Shown in pieces: positions 1 through 11,362 of a stretch of 64,000 nucleotides of DNA. Position 1 is the first letter of the stretch; every line of letters begins with the position of its first letter. The notes under the pieces are model-generated. The model was not told where the DNA came from and ran no database searches. It saw only the letters and a list, made by a program, of their open reading frames with translations. The stretch comes from Batkoa obscura. Taxonomy: Eukaryota > Entomophthoromycota > Entomophthoromycetes > Entomophthorales > Batkoaceae. The stretch spans positions 1,178,001 to 1,242,000 of the forward strand of contig JASVEC010000003.1 in the NCBI GenBank assembly GCA_030770535.1, written 5' to 3'. The position numbers and the translations under genes are program-made.

Positions 1-590
1 AAAAGGGGGAATAATGAACTGGTATTATTTAATACCTATAGTGCCTTTAAAACTATTTTTTATCGACTTGTAAATTTATTAAAGTTGCTTATGCTATAAA
101 TTTGAATTTTTTTATTTAGATTGTTTTCAATTTCAAATGATGGTAAATTTTGTTGTCTTTATATTTTATGGAGATAATTTAGAATATGATTGCTGTTTAT
201 TTTATTATGGTTATAGTTTCTTTGCAAACATTGTCTAGTAAAATAGATAATTCTTAGATAAAGGTTGTCAAAGATAGCTAGCTAATTTTAGAATAATCTA
301 ACTTTTATTTAATCTTTGTAAGTTTAAATTTAACATTATCAAATGTTATAAACATTTAATGTATATTTATAACGTATTATTAATAAGTAAGCATACAGTC
401 AAAGTTGTTCTTTATAATAAAATAATATGTATTAGTTAATTTCATAATATTTAAGAGGTGCTAAACAGGCATAAAAAAGGGATCAATTAATCAATTGATT
501 TATGTAATTGACATAAATTAAAAATAAATAAGTAAAAAACAAATTTCTTTAATATTATACTTTATTTATATTTATTAGGGAGTTGTTGTA
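1..590. other. gene-free AT-rich stretch
   Basis: I see no coding frame of credible length, RNA gene or repeat related to the families found elsewhere in the window. The right end probably holds the 3' untranslated region of the minus-strand DOMON gene that follows. Confidence 0.5.
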
Positions 591-1400
591 TTAAAATAAA
601 TTTAAAGCTGTAAAATAAGCTATGAAGAAGAGTTGGGAAGATAATGTAAAGTCTACAATAGAATGACTTGAAGGCTCATCTTTTTTACCAGTAGACTCAG
701 AACTGGAACTGCTTTTACTTTTAGAATCAGAAGGGGCACTAGATTTATCATTACCAGAGGAGGTGCTAGCTTTAATATTATCGGAACTAGAGCTTTTTGA
801 AGCTAAATCTAATTCAAAAGTACCTTTCTTTAAATGACGGGTAATTTCGCCTTTAGAATTTGGTTTATTTTTGTGATAAGCCCAAATAAAATCATTGCTT
901 CCTTTACTATTGATATCCAAGCCTTCACTGAAACTCTTCTTTAACTTTCTAGTAAATGAAATTATCCTCTTATTGCCTGCTATTTTACTGCCTTTATCAT
1001 CAATTTTAATATCTTTAGAATCAACTTGCTTTGGAGGTTCATGGCCCGTACCTTTAGCATGCGTTACTTTAGGCTTATTCTTGTCGTCAAAATATGTAAT
1101 CTATTGAACAAAGAATTAGTATCAAATTAAAATAATCCCACTAAGCACTTACGAAAATCTCAGAGCCTTCCATACCGGTTCCAAGGCCAACTGCTATCCA
1201 TCCAAGTTCCTTTGGCCCCTCTACTGTAAACTTAGCTTCGTCACCGCTTGTTTGTACATCAAAACATAAATTTTCTTCTGGGCAGTCTAAAGCAAAGATG
1301 ATTAATACTGAATAAAAAATGTTGTTAATCACTTACTATTGGCACCAAATACATTTGTAATACAGAATGAAATAAATAAAAAAGATTCTATGAATTTCAT
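591..1400 (-). CDS. secreted DOMON-domain protein, probably GPI-anchored
   Basis: Three exons (1400-1337, 1286-1153, 1100-591) with GTAAGT donors and TAG acceptors give an in-frame 235-residue protein. It starts with a signal peptide (MKFIESFLFISFCITNVFGA), continues with a DOMON domain (from about residue 22 to about 160), then a Ser/Lys-rich linker and a hydrophobic C-terminal tail without a cytoplasmic end, as expected for a GPI signal. The Met in GLGTGM and the His in RHLKKGTF sit where cellobiose-dehydrogenase-type DOMON cytochromes bind heme b, so a heme-binding extracellular electron-transfer protein is likely. The next minus-strand gene upstream is a paralogue with introns at the same two positions; this copy lacks its cytochrome b561 part. 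The electron donor and acceptor are unknown. Confidence 0.82.
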
Positions 1401-3325
1401 GTTTGATCTTAAAAGATAAGATAATCTTTTTCTTCTGATTTTATACTTTTAAATTTAGTCATCTGGTTTATTTTTATGGTTGCTTAATAAATTAATAAAT
1501 TTAAGATTTCACTAGCAAATAAGAATGAACCAAGAATTCTATTTTTTTAAAAAGTGATAATTTTATTTGAACTAAATAACATTTATAGTTATACATGTTT
1601 TTATAAACTAATTAAAAGATTAACTCTTATCATAGTTTTACTAAGATAATTGTTGTTTGCTTTTGTTTTACTTCAAAATAAAACAGCGATTAATTTAAAC
1701 TAGCAATAGCCTTTAAAATTGTTGAGCAAGCCTTATTTTTCACATAATGCTGAAAATAGAATATTAAAGTTATAGAGGAGTATAAAACTAACTTTTAATA
1801 TCCTAGTACAATAAAATGGTATAAACATTACACCAGGTTTTGAATATATAGTATAAAAATATAGTCATTTGTGATGAATTACTACTTTATTTTATAAATA
1901 GCTTATTGATGTAGACTTAGAAGCGGGATAGTAAGCAAAAATAATAGTGTATCATTAAGGAACAGATATGTTAATAAATGTACATTTGGATTTTATTCTT
2001 TCCGGGATGTAACATTTATTTTATGTTGGTATTTATTTCCGCTTTTTGTGAGATAAAAATAATTTCAAAGCATCTACAGGTAGGGGATTCTATCTAAATA
2101 TCAAGGTATGTATAAAATTTCCAACAGTTGGTAGTGCTCAAACATTTGTATCATAATGTAGGTTAACTTTAATCCATGGTTTAACTTTTTTCCGTTTTGA
2201 TTCATTGCAAAAACGCTAATTTGACCATAAAAATTAAAAAAGTAAAAGATGTGTTTCTTTTTCATTGGAGGATAAAGCATTTTTTTAAAATCCCAAGTTA
2301 TTTAGAAATAGAAAAATAAAAGCACTACTCCGGTTATTTTTTTCACTTAATAATACTATTTCTATGAACTTTATTTTATCGAATTTGGAAAAAACTATTT
2401 CGATTTTAGTGTATTTTAAACTCATCATGTTAATTCGCCTGTCTTGGCACAATTTTTGGCTTTAAAACCTTATTGATTGTATAAGATGATTTATAAAGTA
2501 ACCTCTAACTTTTTTGATTTATGCAAAAATAGGCCATAGGGTACAATGGTCGTTTCATTTTTAAAATTTCCAATAAAGAATTATTTTTTAAAAGGTTTAA
2601 TTTTACTTCCACTATAAATAAAGCAATTAGATCTATTTTACAATCACCAATAGTATAATTTCAGATACTTTTCATTAGTTCAAAATAGCTTTTCAAAGGA
2701 TTAAAAACTAACATCATAGTGGAGAGCGTTATTTCATAATAATTGAAATTGAAATTTCTTTTTATGATAGGCCAATTTTACAAATCGATTTTATAGTTGC
2801 AGTTAATTACTTTTGCCGCTTGCGCCACAAAAAAAGGTCAAATCACTTCATAAATTACCTAATAAAAACAGGAAAATGCGGCAGAAGACTATTTTAAAAG
2901 TTATAGCTGCTGCAACTCTATTGCAACATAGCTAACTATTTATTTAAAAAATAAAACTTTGCTAAAATCAAAGTTTCACTTTAGAAAAACAAGCAAATAA
3001 CTGGCTCTAAAAATTACCGCAAATTAGGTTGCAATAGAACTGCAGCAGCTGTATACTTTCAAGTGATTACTTTGAGGTTCTGGACTTAAATTAAGAGGTG
3101 GTTCTAAAATGAAGCCACCCCTTTTTAATCCAGGGCATTTATATTTGTATTTGATTGTTTTTAACATAGTATTTACAAAAGTAATAGTCGATACTTTACT
3201 ATCATACATTTGTATAAATTAAATAATCCTTTAACAATACAAAATCATAGCTCCAAATAAAAGTTACTGATCATTACAATGATTAATTAGTATAAAACAA
3301 AATTTATTAGATTAAAATATACAAA
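1401..3325. other. gene-free stretch with two small hairpins
   Basis: No coding gene is recognisable. Around 2897-3056 an imperfect inverted repeat of about 28 bp (core GCTGCTGCA..CTATTGCAAC) encloses roughly 100 bp. Just downstream, about 3078-3140, a second hairpin pairs a CTGGACTTAAATTAAGAGGTGG-like arm with its imperfect complement. A 61-codon open frame over this area is judged accidental because it follows the repeat arms. Confidence 0.4.
2897..3056. repeat. imperfect inverted repeat / foldback
   Basis: The left arm begins TATAGCTGCTGCAACTC and ends in CTATTGCAAC. The right arm is GTTGCAATAGAACTGCAGCAGC, its imperfect complement. The spacer is about 100 bp of AT-rich DNA. No target-site duplication is clear, so it could be an old miniature transposon or an accidental hairpin. 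Confidence 0.4.
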
Positions 3326-4500
3326 TCAGACTTTTCCATTAATTTCTTGAGTTTTTTTCGATGATATTTGACCATATGTAAAGGCGCCAATCCCTCCAGC
3401 GATTATGATCCCTGTAGGCACCCAGAAATAAACTGGATTTCCTATTAATACGATACCATAAACAATATTAGCAAATGCTAATAAAAACACGATTCTACCT
3501 AACCACCAATGTGCTTTATCAGAGATTGGGATTTTAGTACGCTCTGGACTCCACATTTTATCAATATAAATCCCAAGGCCTACTTGAAATCCATAGATAG
3601 CCATAACAGCAACTCCAAGGGCTCCATGAGGATTATCTAAAACATTACCACGGTCTAGGGCCACCAAGACAATTGATATTACACCAATGAGACCAGTCAA
3701 GACAAATAAACCGAAATGTAGTCTGAACCACCATATACCCAATGCGCCTTTAAGGAAACGAGCAATATAAATAGAAATTATTGGTAACAAAATCCAAGCT
3801 ACTAACATTAGTGCACCATGTATAATAATCACTGTGGCAACTCCTGAAGCTGAAGGATCCGCTGCTGGAGTGTCGGTTTCCGATATGGTTCCAGAACCAC
3901 TTGAACTTACACTATAGCTAAAAGTACCTCGAGAACTATGCTTTTTTATAGATCCATCTGATGATGGAGTAGAATCTGAATAAGCCCAAATCATATTATT
4001 TGCATCATTTGGGTTAATATCAACACCACCTTTAATTGTTGATTTAAGAGGTCTGGTGAAGACAATAGTATTTTTATTATTTTGGGTAGAAGCTTGATCG
4101 GTGCTCAGAACTAAACTTGAGGCTGAAACGGATTGAGGTCTGGTATGCCCTACTCCTAAGTTTTGAGTTACATGTGGTTTTCCATTTGAATCAAACCAAG
4201 CAATCTAATTAATAACGTTAGTCAAAACCAAATAGGCAAAATAAAAAAACATACAAAAATCTCCGAATTAGTCATAGATGTACCTAACCCTACTGCCATA
4301 TATCCAGATTTTTTTGAGCCCTGAAGTGTGAACTTAGCTTGATTTCCTGAAACGCTAACATTTAAACAAAATGGTGCTCCAGATGGACACACTAATAGTA
4401 ACATTAATAAATTACTTCAATATATTTTAAAATGAAGTATACCATTAGCATAAGTAGTAGCTATTATAAAAAATAAAGAAAGTATTTGTAAAAATTTCAT
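3326..4500 (-). CDS. DOMON / cytochrome b561 transmembrane protein
   Basis: Three exons (4500-4443, 4391-4255, 4204-3326) make an in-frame 357-residue protein. Parts in order: signal peptide (MKFLQILSLFFIIATTYA), DOMON domain with candidate heme ligands Met in GLGTSM and His in KKHSSRGTF, a short Ser-rich linker, then a cytochrome b561 core with several hydrophobic helices. Four b561-type histidines are visible, in IIHGAL, RLHFGL, NPHGALG and AHWWLGR, as needed to hold two hemes b. Members of this DOMON-b561 class move electrons across a membrane, often towards extracellular metal or oxidised substrates; the substrate here is unknown. The first two exons match the neighbouring DOMON gene in layout, so the pair is an old tandem duplication in which one copy keeps the membrane module. 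Confidence 0.9.
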
Positions 4501-6254
4501 TATAAACAATGTTTTTGAATTTTATTTTGAATTTTATTTTGAATTTTAAGTTTATATACTTTTCGAATCTCAATATATGGCATAACGGTAAAATTAAAGT
4601 CTATTTGTAGTAATTAACATTAAAAATAATAGGCAAATCAAGTATAAGTCTAATTTATTTTTTAATGAACTGGGAAGAGGGTGGTTAAAGTATCAAGTTA
4701 AGTGATAAATTAATCTTAAATACATAAACCAACATAATACCTTGGCGATTTTGATTCATATAAAAAGGAGATGTTAATAAAATTTTAGAATTATAGAATT
4801 TTTTTTCGGATACCAACCAAATGCCTCTTTCCTTGGCTGAAACCCTTCCTTAATTGTAAAATATAAATTTTCCAAAGTTTTATTGATAAATTTAATAATC
4901 GTTTTTTATGATTTAACATCTCATCAACTTATAATTCATGTTTAATAAGCTATTGATAATATGTTCTTCTTAGAACTTAATTTAGACTAAGAATATTCTA
5001 ATAGAAATCATCTTAATAGCTTTACGTTTGTATTTTGCTCATTCTATTTGTTAGTAGAAATGGGCATAAAAGCATTCAATTTCCATCTTCTTTTTGATAA
5101 AGTAAAGATAATCACCAAGGTTAGATATGTTTATAATATTAAATATGCCAAAAATCGATATTCAGAAGCATTATTAAACAAGTACAAATTGAACTGAAAT
5201 TTATTCTCTTAAGGCGTGATTTTAGAATATCATTTAAAAAATAATGATTATTTAGAATGATTAGAACTCGCACCTAATAATTAGTGATTATTAAATCAAA
5301 TTAGATTAAAATGATCAAAGTAGTTGAGCATCATAATGAGATTGATACCTTCATCTATATCTAGATTTTATTGATTTTAGTAAATTTGTAGGCAGAATTT
5401 TTGAGAAAATTCTTTAGCTTGTTTCAATTACGTACAAGTTTAAAATACGCCGTTGTTTTTAATGCAGCTTCAAAAATCATAGCTTACTCATTGAAACAAT
5501 ATGAAGATAAATTTTTAAGGCCAACATTTTAAAATAAGAAACAAGAATAATTTATTATAATCTTAAAGTACTTTTGTTCATGTCTAAAACCTTTTTTACT
5601 ATTTTCGAATATTTAAAATGAAATCGTACATTATCAGTTGACTAAAGTTGGCCTCGTTTGAACAAAGAATAAACCTATAAATATCAGATAAAAAAAGACT
5701 GTATTTTTGCCAAGCTTTTATTTTAACTAATATTAATTTATCATATGAAAAAAAACTGTATTAATAATATAAGGAAATCAGTGTTTGGTATGTTTGGATT
5801 TTGAAATTATTTAACTGTTCGTTGCTTGTGATTAGAATATTTTATCCTACCACCTTTTAAAATTCTTCTAGACGAATAAAGCTAAAATTAAACTTGGAAA
5901 ATAAAGTAATATTCGAGTTTTTTTGAAAATAAAATAAAAATGGTATATCAAAAAATGATACTAATGTTTTGATACCCGTAAATCTAAGAGCTGGCTTTTT
6001 TAAAAATGTTCCTTACTATTATAATATCAACTCAGGAACATAATGTATTTTCAAATAAATTATTTAAATTGCTGGTTTTAGAAATAGCTAAAAGTGGTAA
6101 ACGTTTAATAAGATACCTTTTATTTTTTAATAGGGAGAAAATATTTACACATTTTTTAAAGTGCCCGATATGGGCTTGATGTAATTTATTATGTATGCTG
6201 GAACTTTATCAAAAAATAAATTAACATAAAGTTGTACTTTGGATAGGTGGCAAA

Positions 6255-6339
6255 GCAGGGATGATTATAAAATTTGCTCAAATTTTTGCAAATTTACAAA
6301 CTTGATATTAACTTGAGCGAATTTCATATTCACTCCTGC
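6255..6339. repeat. inverted repeat with ~29-bp arms
   Basis: The arm GCAGGGATGATTATAAAATT (continuing TGCTCAA) at 6255-6283 pairs with the complement of 6311-6339, with about 26 matches. The flanking GGTGGCAAA and TCATCTGCC extend the pairing loosely. It looks like a small foldback element, but no sister copy was found in the window. Confidence 0.45.
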
Positions 6340-6779
6340 TTTATCATCTGCCGAAAATACATTTTAATAAAATATGACAACTACATGATAGTATAGTAAA
6401 AGATAAAGTCTAGTCGTTTTTATGGTCATTTATTGTTAGAAAAATTGATAGAAGCTCGTATAAAGTTTATAATCCTCTTAATTTAATATAAAGTATTTTA
6501 ATTAAAACTTTTATCAAATTTATTGAATATTTTAGTTCAATAAACTCTGTTTTTCACTATGTTCATTATAATAAACAGATGTTAGAAAAATGCAGCACTA
6601 CACATTTTAATAACTTAGAATCCAAGTTAAACGATGCTTAGAAGCTTTATTATAGTTTAGATTTTGTATTTTTATGTTTTGAATTAAGTTGGTATATTTT
6701 GTACAGCTTTATTTTATTACATCTCCAGTTTTTCAGTAAAAGGTTAACGATATACCTGGATTTTTATATAACTGTTATA

Positions 6780-6880
6780 TGGTGATGTTTTTTTTGATTT
6801 CATCACTTTTTCCATTTTTTAAGCGCTATCTGAGCGGAAAGATTGTTAGTGAAATCCTTAAACAAAAAAATACATCCCCA
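6780..6880 (+). mobile_element. small TIR element (MITE), copy a
   Basis: A 101-bp copy of the family whose ends are TGGGGATGT and ACATCCCCA and whose middle holds CCATTTTTTAAGCGCT. It is flanked on both sides by TA. The left terminus is slightly changed (TGGTGATGT). Confidence 0.85.
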
Positions 6881-7429
6881 TATTATAAATATGAGCATGT
6901 TTAAGGCTTTGGTTAATGATTTGCTCGTATTTTATGCCATTTAAATAGTGGGCAAAAAGCTGAAAGTAGAAAGATATTCCCATGTAGTAAATTTCAAATT
7001 CAAAAAGCAGATGCTTTTTCTATTAGTAATCATAGTTTTACTCCTTGAGCAAATCTATCGCTTTTATAGCAGATATTTATGATGTTTATTACTTTGTTAA
7101 AAGGCACGACTTTACGCTGAGTCTTTAAATACATCTTCCTTTTGGGATCTAAATTAGAACCTCTTGTACTCATAGTCGACATTTATGGGACCATTTATCT
7201 GATTCCATAATTAAATGAAAATAAAGCAAATAACATGCGCAATTTTTTTAAGCATCACTCTTTCCCAAAAATTTTCACGAAAGTTAAAGCTGTTTGTAAA
7301 TAGCGCAAATTTTGCTCTTGAGGCAAATTTTCTAATTCTTGTTCATATTATTGTTGTTATGTTTGAATTATTTCAACATTGGGTTTAATAAGCTGTTAGA
7401 GCGTTATGCTAATAATAATAAAAGGTTGT

Positions 7430-7883
7430 AGAAGCTATAAATAAAAATATTATATTATTAATACAAATGAAATTTTGAAGGATTATATCATAAAACTGAT
7501 TTCTTGATATACTAAGGTCCTGGACCTAAATTTTAATCAGATTATTTATAAATAGAATCCTTTGTACTTATGTATGATTATTCTCGTAGAAGATTATAGT
7601 AATCTTTAATTCTAATACTGTAGACATCTATAGCTTTAATATTAAATGACGTACTTATCCCAATAAAAGTCCAAGCCTCGGATAATAAACATTATATCAT
7701 ACCCAGGTTCAAGTTCTTTATTTTATATTCCATAACAAACCTGAACTAAATGGACAAATAAACAAGTATATAAATCGTCAACTAAACTATCAAAAATACT
7801 ATACCAACTCTTAGAATAAATACTAAATATTGTATTTCTTAATCTGTTAATTAAGACTGGTAAATAATATCAAAATATACAAA
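7430..7883 (+). repeat. conserved 5' region of the secreted-protein gene, first copy
   Basis: This stretch resembles the ~480 bp upstream of the gene at 10862. Both contain GCTATAAAT.., TTATTAATACAAAATGA-like, AAGGTCC.., TTGTACTTATGTATGATT-like and CTCTTAGAATAAA blocks in the same order. It shows that the duplication carried the promoter region along. The last ~100 bp before the ATG are the likely core promoter. Confidence 0.6.
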
Positions 7884-8252
7884 ATGAAAGCCATCCAATT
7901 ACTCGGTCTCTGCTGCTATCTCTTAAACTCTATTTCACCACAGACACAATATTCTGGGAACACTTGCGTTGAAAAGACTGATGTTCAAACTTCAGACCTC
8001 CGAGATGAATGTTTGTCTTATATTTCATCGACTTTACAAACACAATGTAAATCAACTTATTGTCATAAAGTATCTAATAGAAATGCATCCTGCGAATGCA
8101 GTTACAGAACTTCCAACTGTAAAGCAAGAAACCTTAGTCATACTTTAGCTGAATTTAAGAACAGTGACTCAAAATGTAGTCTTGGTTATTTCGCATGGCA
8201 GGAAGGTTGGAAAAATAGTGGATTTATTGAATTTTACTGTAAAAAGAATTAA
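7884..8252 (+). CDS. small secreted cysteine-rich protein, first paralogue
   Basis: A single-exon frame encodes 122 residues with a signal peptide that ends near residue 20 (..LLNSISPQ). I do not recognise the family. The mature part holds cysteines at 28, 43, 55, 60, 70, 72, 79, 98 and 119 and two N-glycosylation sequons (NAS at 67, NLS at 83), followed by a conserved LGYFAWQEGW block. The two near-identical relatives at 10862 and 20514 have Gln at position 60 and therefore eight cysteines, so this copy has one unpaired or extra-bonded Cys. It is about 75% identical to them over its full length, and its 5' region is conserved as well. A secreted effector, toxin-like or cell-surface role is possible but not shown. 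Confidence 0.78.
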   Translation: MKAIQLLGLCCYLLNSISPQTQYSGNTCVEKTDVQTSDLRDECLSYISSTLQTQCKSTYCHKVSNRNASCECSYRTSNCKARNLSHTLAEFKNSDSKCSLGYFAWQEGWKNSGFIEFYCKKN

Positions 8253-8865
8253 ATTTTAATATTAGTCTCTTAAATAATTTTTTCCATCTTAATCCTTTCC
8301 AATTATAAGTGGCATAAAGTCTCTTTCTCCTCTTTCAGACCTCCTTTCATAATCTTTCCCTCATATTTCCCTGTTATTGTCCCAATTTTGTTACTATCAC
8401 AGCATCACACCAAAATCGCTTTTCATTGTTTCCAGCTTCTAAGCAACAATCTTTATAAAAATATCTTTTGTTATCCACCGGAAAAAAAGCTAGGTTATCA
8501 TATTTACCTACTAAAATTGCCACCTCTTTTTTAACCCACTTACCCCGTATCATCCCATTTGTTTTTATGCTATTTAAGGGCTTTTATTTTATTTTTTTCA
8601 ATTAATAAACATTATAAGACTCACTTTGGATTTTTAAGAAATGTTGGCCTTTTAAGCAATAGCTATTTTTTATAAAATAAAAATGCTCTTGTATAGCTTA
8701 ATTTTAGTTTTGTCTTTTTGTCCGTATTATGTTAAATTTATTATATAAAAGCCAAGAGTTTTAGATAAAATTTTTAATACTTGTTTAATATTGAAAATTA
8801 AAACATTTGATTTTTTTTAAAATATAAACATTTTTGATTTTCATAGTTAAGTTTTTTTTAAGATA
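8253..8865. other. 3' flank, pyrimidine-rich then AT-rich
   Basis: The first ~300 bp after the gene are unusually C/T-rich for this window. No gene or element is recognised before the small TIR element at 8866. Confidence 0.4.
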
Positions 8866-8966
8866 TGGGGGTGTTTTTTTTGGTTTCATTATTTTTTCCA
8901 TTTTTTAAGCGCTATTTGAGTGGAAAGATTGTTAGTAAAATTCTTAAACAAGAAAATATATTCCTA
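8866..8966 (+). mobile_element. small TIR element (MITE), copy b
   Basis: A 101-bp copy between TA and TA. The left end is TGGGGGTGT and the right end is decayed (TATATTCCTA). The core CCATTTTTTAAGCGCTATTT is intact. Confidence 0.85.
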
Positions 8967-9340
8967 TATTATGTTTTTATTTTCAAGATAATATGCTAAT
9001 TTTATTATTATTGTTACTATTTATAAATAAAGCAGATTAAGTTATGCTGAATAATTTTTTTTATAAATTAAGCTTTATATTGTTTAAGCTAAAAGATGAT
9101 TATCATTAATACAAATATAAATTTTTTTTTATTTGATAACAAATTAATTAATTGATACTATTATTGATTATTTTTTTAAAAATATATACTTAAATATAAG
9201 CTAGATATCAATATTGTTTAATTTAGTTAAAATATTAATAATTGCACTTAAGAGCTATATTTAATTAATATTATTTTAGTTTTTTTAAAATAAAAAAGCC
9301 TGATTAATAATATATATGCTAATAGTTAGCATTTATTATA

Positions 9341-9822
9341 AAAATCATTTTCTACAAGGACTCTTTTAATCATTTTTTTGATGACTTTAGCTTTAATAAC
9401 TAAAATTTTTGACTTTTTAACAAATTATCTTATTAGTACATATCTTTTAATCAACTTCACAAATATTCTAACAGTTGCTTTTTTAAGTATTTTTTTTTAG
9501 CTGATCTATTTAATTTACCTCCATAATAATTCCTACCTAAATATAAATTATATGGGGATATTTTTTTTGCCCTCATTATTTTTCATTTTTTAAGCGCTAT
9601 TTGAACGGAAAGGTTGTTAGTAAAATTCTTAAATAAAAATACATCCTCATATGTATTTGAAATTATATCTATTAAACAAATCTTAGCTGCATAAAATATC
9701 ATATAAACATAAGGGTAGCTGGTCGTTTGGATGATGATATCTTGTTGAGATAAACCATTATCATAAGTTAAATTATATAACTTGACTACTAAATTTAATA
9801 AATATGTCCACCTCCTATTATG
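9341..9822 (-). pseudogene. left MET5 C-terminal relic, cut by a MITE
   Basis: Read on the minus strand, 9822-9650 resembles residues from about 1236 of the intact MET5 in this window (..KLYNLTYDNGLSQQDI against KLDNLIYDNGLSLQDI). After the nested small element at 9553-9649, the match resumes at 9552 (YNLYLGRNYYGGKLN against YNLYLGGGYRGDRLN) and fades near 9341 around LVIKAKVIKK. The siroheme-site CPNGC motif is lost and several frame breaks are present, so it is dead. It begins exactly where inverted arm A ends, and a second relic begins at a similar MET5 residue beyond arm B. Confidence 0.8.
9553..9649 (+). mobile_element. small TIR element (MITE), copy c
   Basis: A 97-bp copy flanked by TA on both sides, inserted in the left MET5 relic. 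Intact MET5 gives the empty site: the sequence AATATTTATAATTTATATTT continues without a break where the relic has the element between two TA dinucleotides. Confidence 0.88.
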
Positions 9823-10682
9823 ATTCAAATTAGTATTTTTTATACTCCTTCAACTTGTATATTAATTCTTCTTTTACTTAATTATGAACCCAATTGGTAT
9901 TACAATTTTCAACAATAGATTTTACTTTAGTATGTTTAAGATGAATTATGTCTCTAAAGTCGTATCAACTTCTGTGATTATAGTTTGATTTATGTAAATC
10001 GATTATTTTTATAATAGTTAGAATATTTATTACATTGTAAAATAATTTATTTTAACCCTAGATTTTCATGTATATTGTTTTTTTCTTTGACATTTGAACT
10101 TTCTTATATATCATGTTATCATTTATAGTTATATTATTGGATGCATAAATTTAAAAGTGAGAAAAACGGAGAGAGTGGCCAATTAGATTGAAATGTAACA
10201 TTTCTTTATCAAAAGTTCAGTATATAAAAATCAAATTTACTTACTAAATAACATCAACTTTGTGACTAAAATAATTGATTTAATTGATTTTAATTTTATT
10301 ATTATTATTCTGTCTAAGTTAATATCGGAATTAAAAAATCAATTAAAGTACTCTATTATTAATCAAAAATAAAATAGAAGCTATAAATTAAAAAAAGGAT
10401 TATTAATACAAAATGAGTTTTAAAAGGTTAGATAATAAAATTACTTTTAATGTAATTAAGGTCCCAAACTTTGATTAGATAATTTAGTCATAGTATCCTT
10501 TATATTGATGCATAATTGTTCTTGTAAAAGAACTCTAACTAAAGTATTGACATCTTTAGCAATGATGTTAGATAAACAAATAGATTTTAATAAAACCCCA
10601 GACTTAAGGTGATAGATAAAGAATATACCATGACCAGACTCAAGTCCTTTATTTAATATTCTTTAACTAAATAATATTAAAC

Positions 10683-10738
10683 TATTAAATTATTAAATTA
10701 TTAAATTATTGAATTATTAAATTATTAAGTTATTAAAT
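10683..10738. repeat. 8-bp tandem repeat in promoter region
   Basis: About seven copies of ATTAAATT with two variant units lie 125-180 bp before the secreted-protein gene. Arm B has one unit more, so the array is length-variable between otherwise near-identical copies. Confidence 0.75.
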
Positions 10739-10861
10739 ATAAAAAGTATATAATGTATCGATTAAACTCTTTAATATATCATACTAACTCTTAGAATAAA
10801 CATTATATATTGTATTTCCTAAACTATTAATTCAAAATAGAAAATATTTTTATAATATAAA

Positions 10862-11230
10862 ATGAAAACCTCTCAAGTACTCGCTGTTTGCTTCTATCTC
10901 TTCAACTCTATTTTATCCCAGACACAATATTCAGGTAATACTTGTGTTCAAAAAATAGATGTTCAAACTTCAGATCTCAAAAATGAATGTTTAGCTAGAA
11001 TCTCCTCTACCTTACAAACCAATTGTAGACCTGTTTATCAACATCGTGTTGCTAATAGAAATACTTCTTGTGAATGTGTTTATAGAACTTCTAATTGTAG
11101 AGCAAGAAATTTGAGTCATACTTTACAGGAATTTAAGAATAGTGATAAAAAGTGTAGTCTCGGTTATTTTGCATGGCAAGAAGGTTGGAGAAATAGTGGA
11201 TTTATTGAGTTCAATTGCAAAAAGAATTAA
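10862..11230 (+). CDS. small secreted cysteine-rich protein, arm A copy
   Basis: A 122-residue single-exon protein with a signal peptide to about residue 19 (..LFNSILSQ) and eight cysteines in the mature part (28, 43, 55, 70, 72, 79, 98, 119), an even number compatible with four disulfides. Sequons lie at NTS (67) and NLS (83). The C-terminal half is the best conserved (CSLGYFAWQEGW, GFIEF.CKKN). The protein is identical to that at 20514-20882 because both lie in the inverted arms. I cannot name the family. The frame, signal peptide and spared cysteines against the diverged paralogue at 7884 argue for a working gene. Confidence 0.82.
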   Translation: MKTSQVLAVCFYLFNSILSQTQYSGNTCVQKIDVQTSDLKNECLARISSTLQTNCRPVYQHRVANRNTSCECVYRTSNCRARNLSHTLQEFKNSDKKCSLGYFAWQEGWRNSGFIEFNCKKN

Positions 11231-11362
11231 AGTTTGATATTAATTTTTTAAATGAGAATTGTTTTTTAATTTTCATTTGTTTTTTACTTTAAGCTAAAAT
11301 TTAATTTTAATTTTAATTCCAATTTTTTTTATAACTTTAACTAAACTCTTAGTTTTTATATA

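Larger units (their letters stand above)
4501..7883. other. long gene-free stretch
   Basis: No convincing coding frame. It contains an inverted repeat at 6255-6339, one small TIR element at 6780-6880, and from about 7430 the 5' region that is shared with the other secreted-protein genes. The rest is AT-rich sequence in which I recognise nothing. Confidence 0.45.
9823..11362 (+). repeat. inverted arm A (1540 bp)
   Basis: Nearly identical, in reverse, to 20388-21933 (1546 bp). I count three indels (an extra 6 bp here near 11300; 4 bp and one 8-bp repeat unit more in the other arm) and four substitutions; these indels account exactly for the length difference. It carries one secreted-protein gene with its 5' and 3' regions. 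Identity stops abruptly at both ends. Confidence 0.93.

Noticed and set aside
3024-3209. 61-codon minus-strand frame with a Pro-rich look
   Set aside because: It covers the arm of an inverted repeat and a second hairpin; no start context, no family, no paralogue.
9583-9828. 81-codon minus-strand frame taken as a possible small gene
   Set aside because: Its first part is decayed MET5 sequence and its last part lies within a MITE, so it is accidental.
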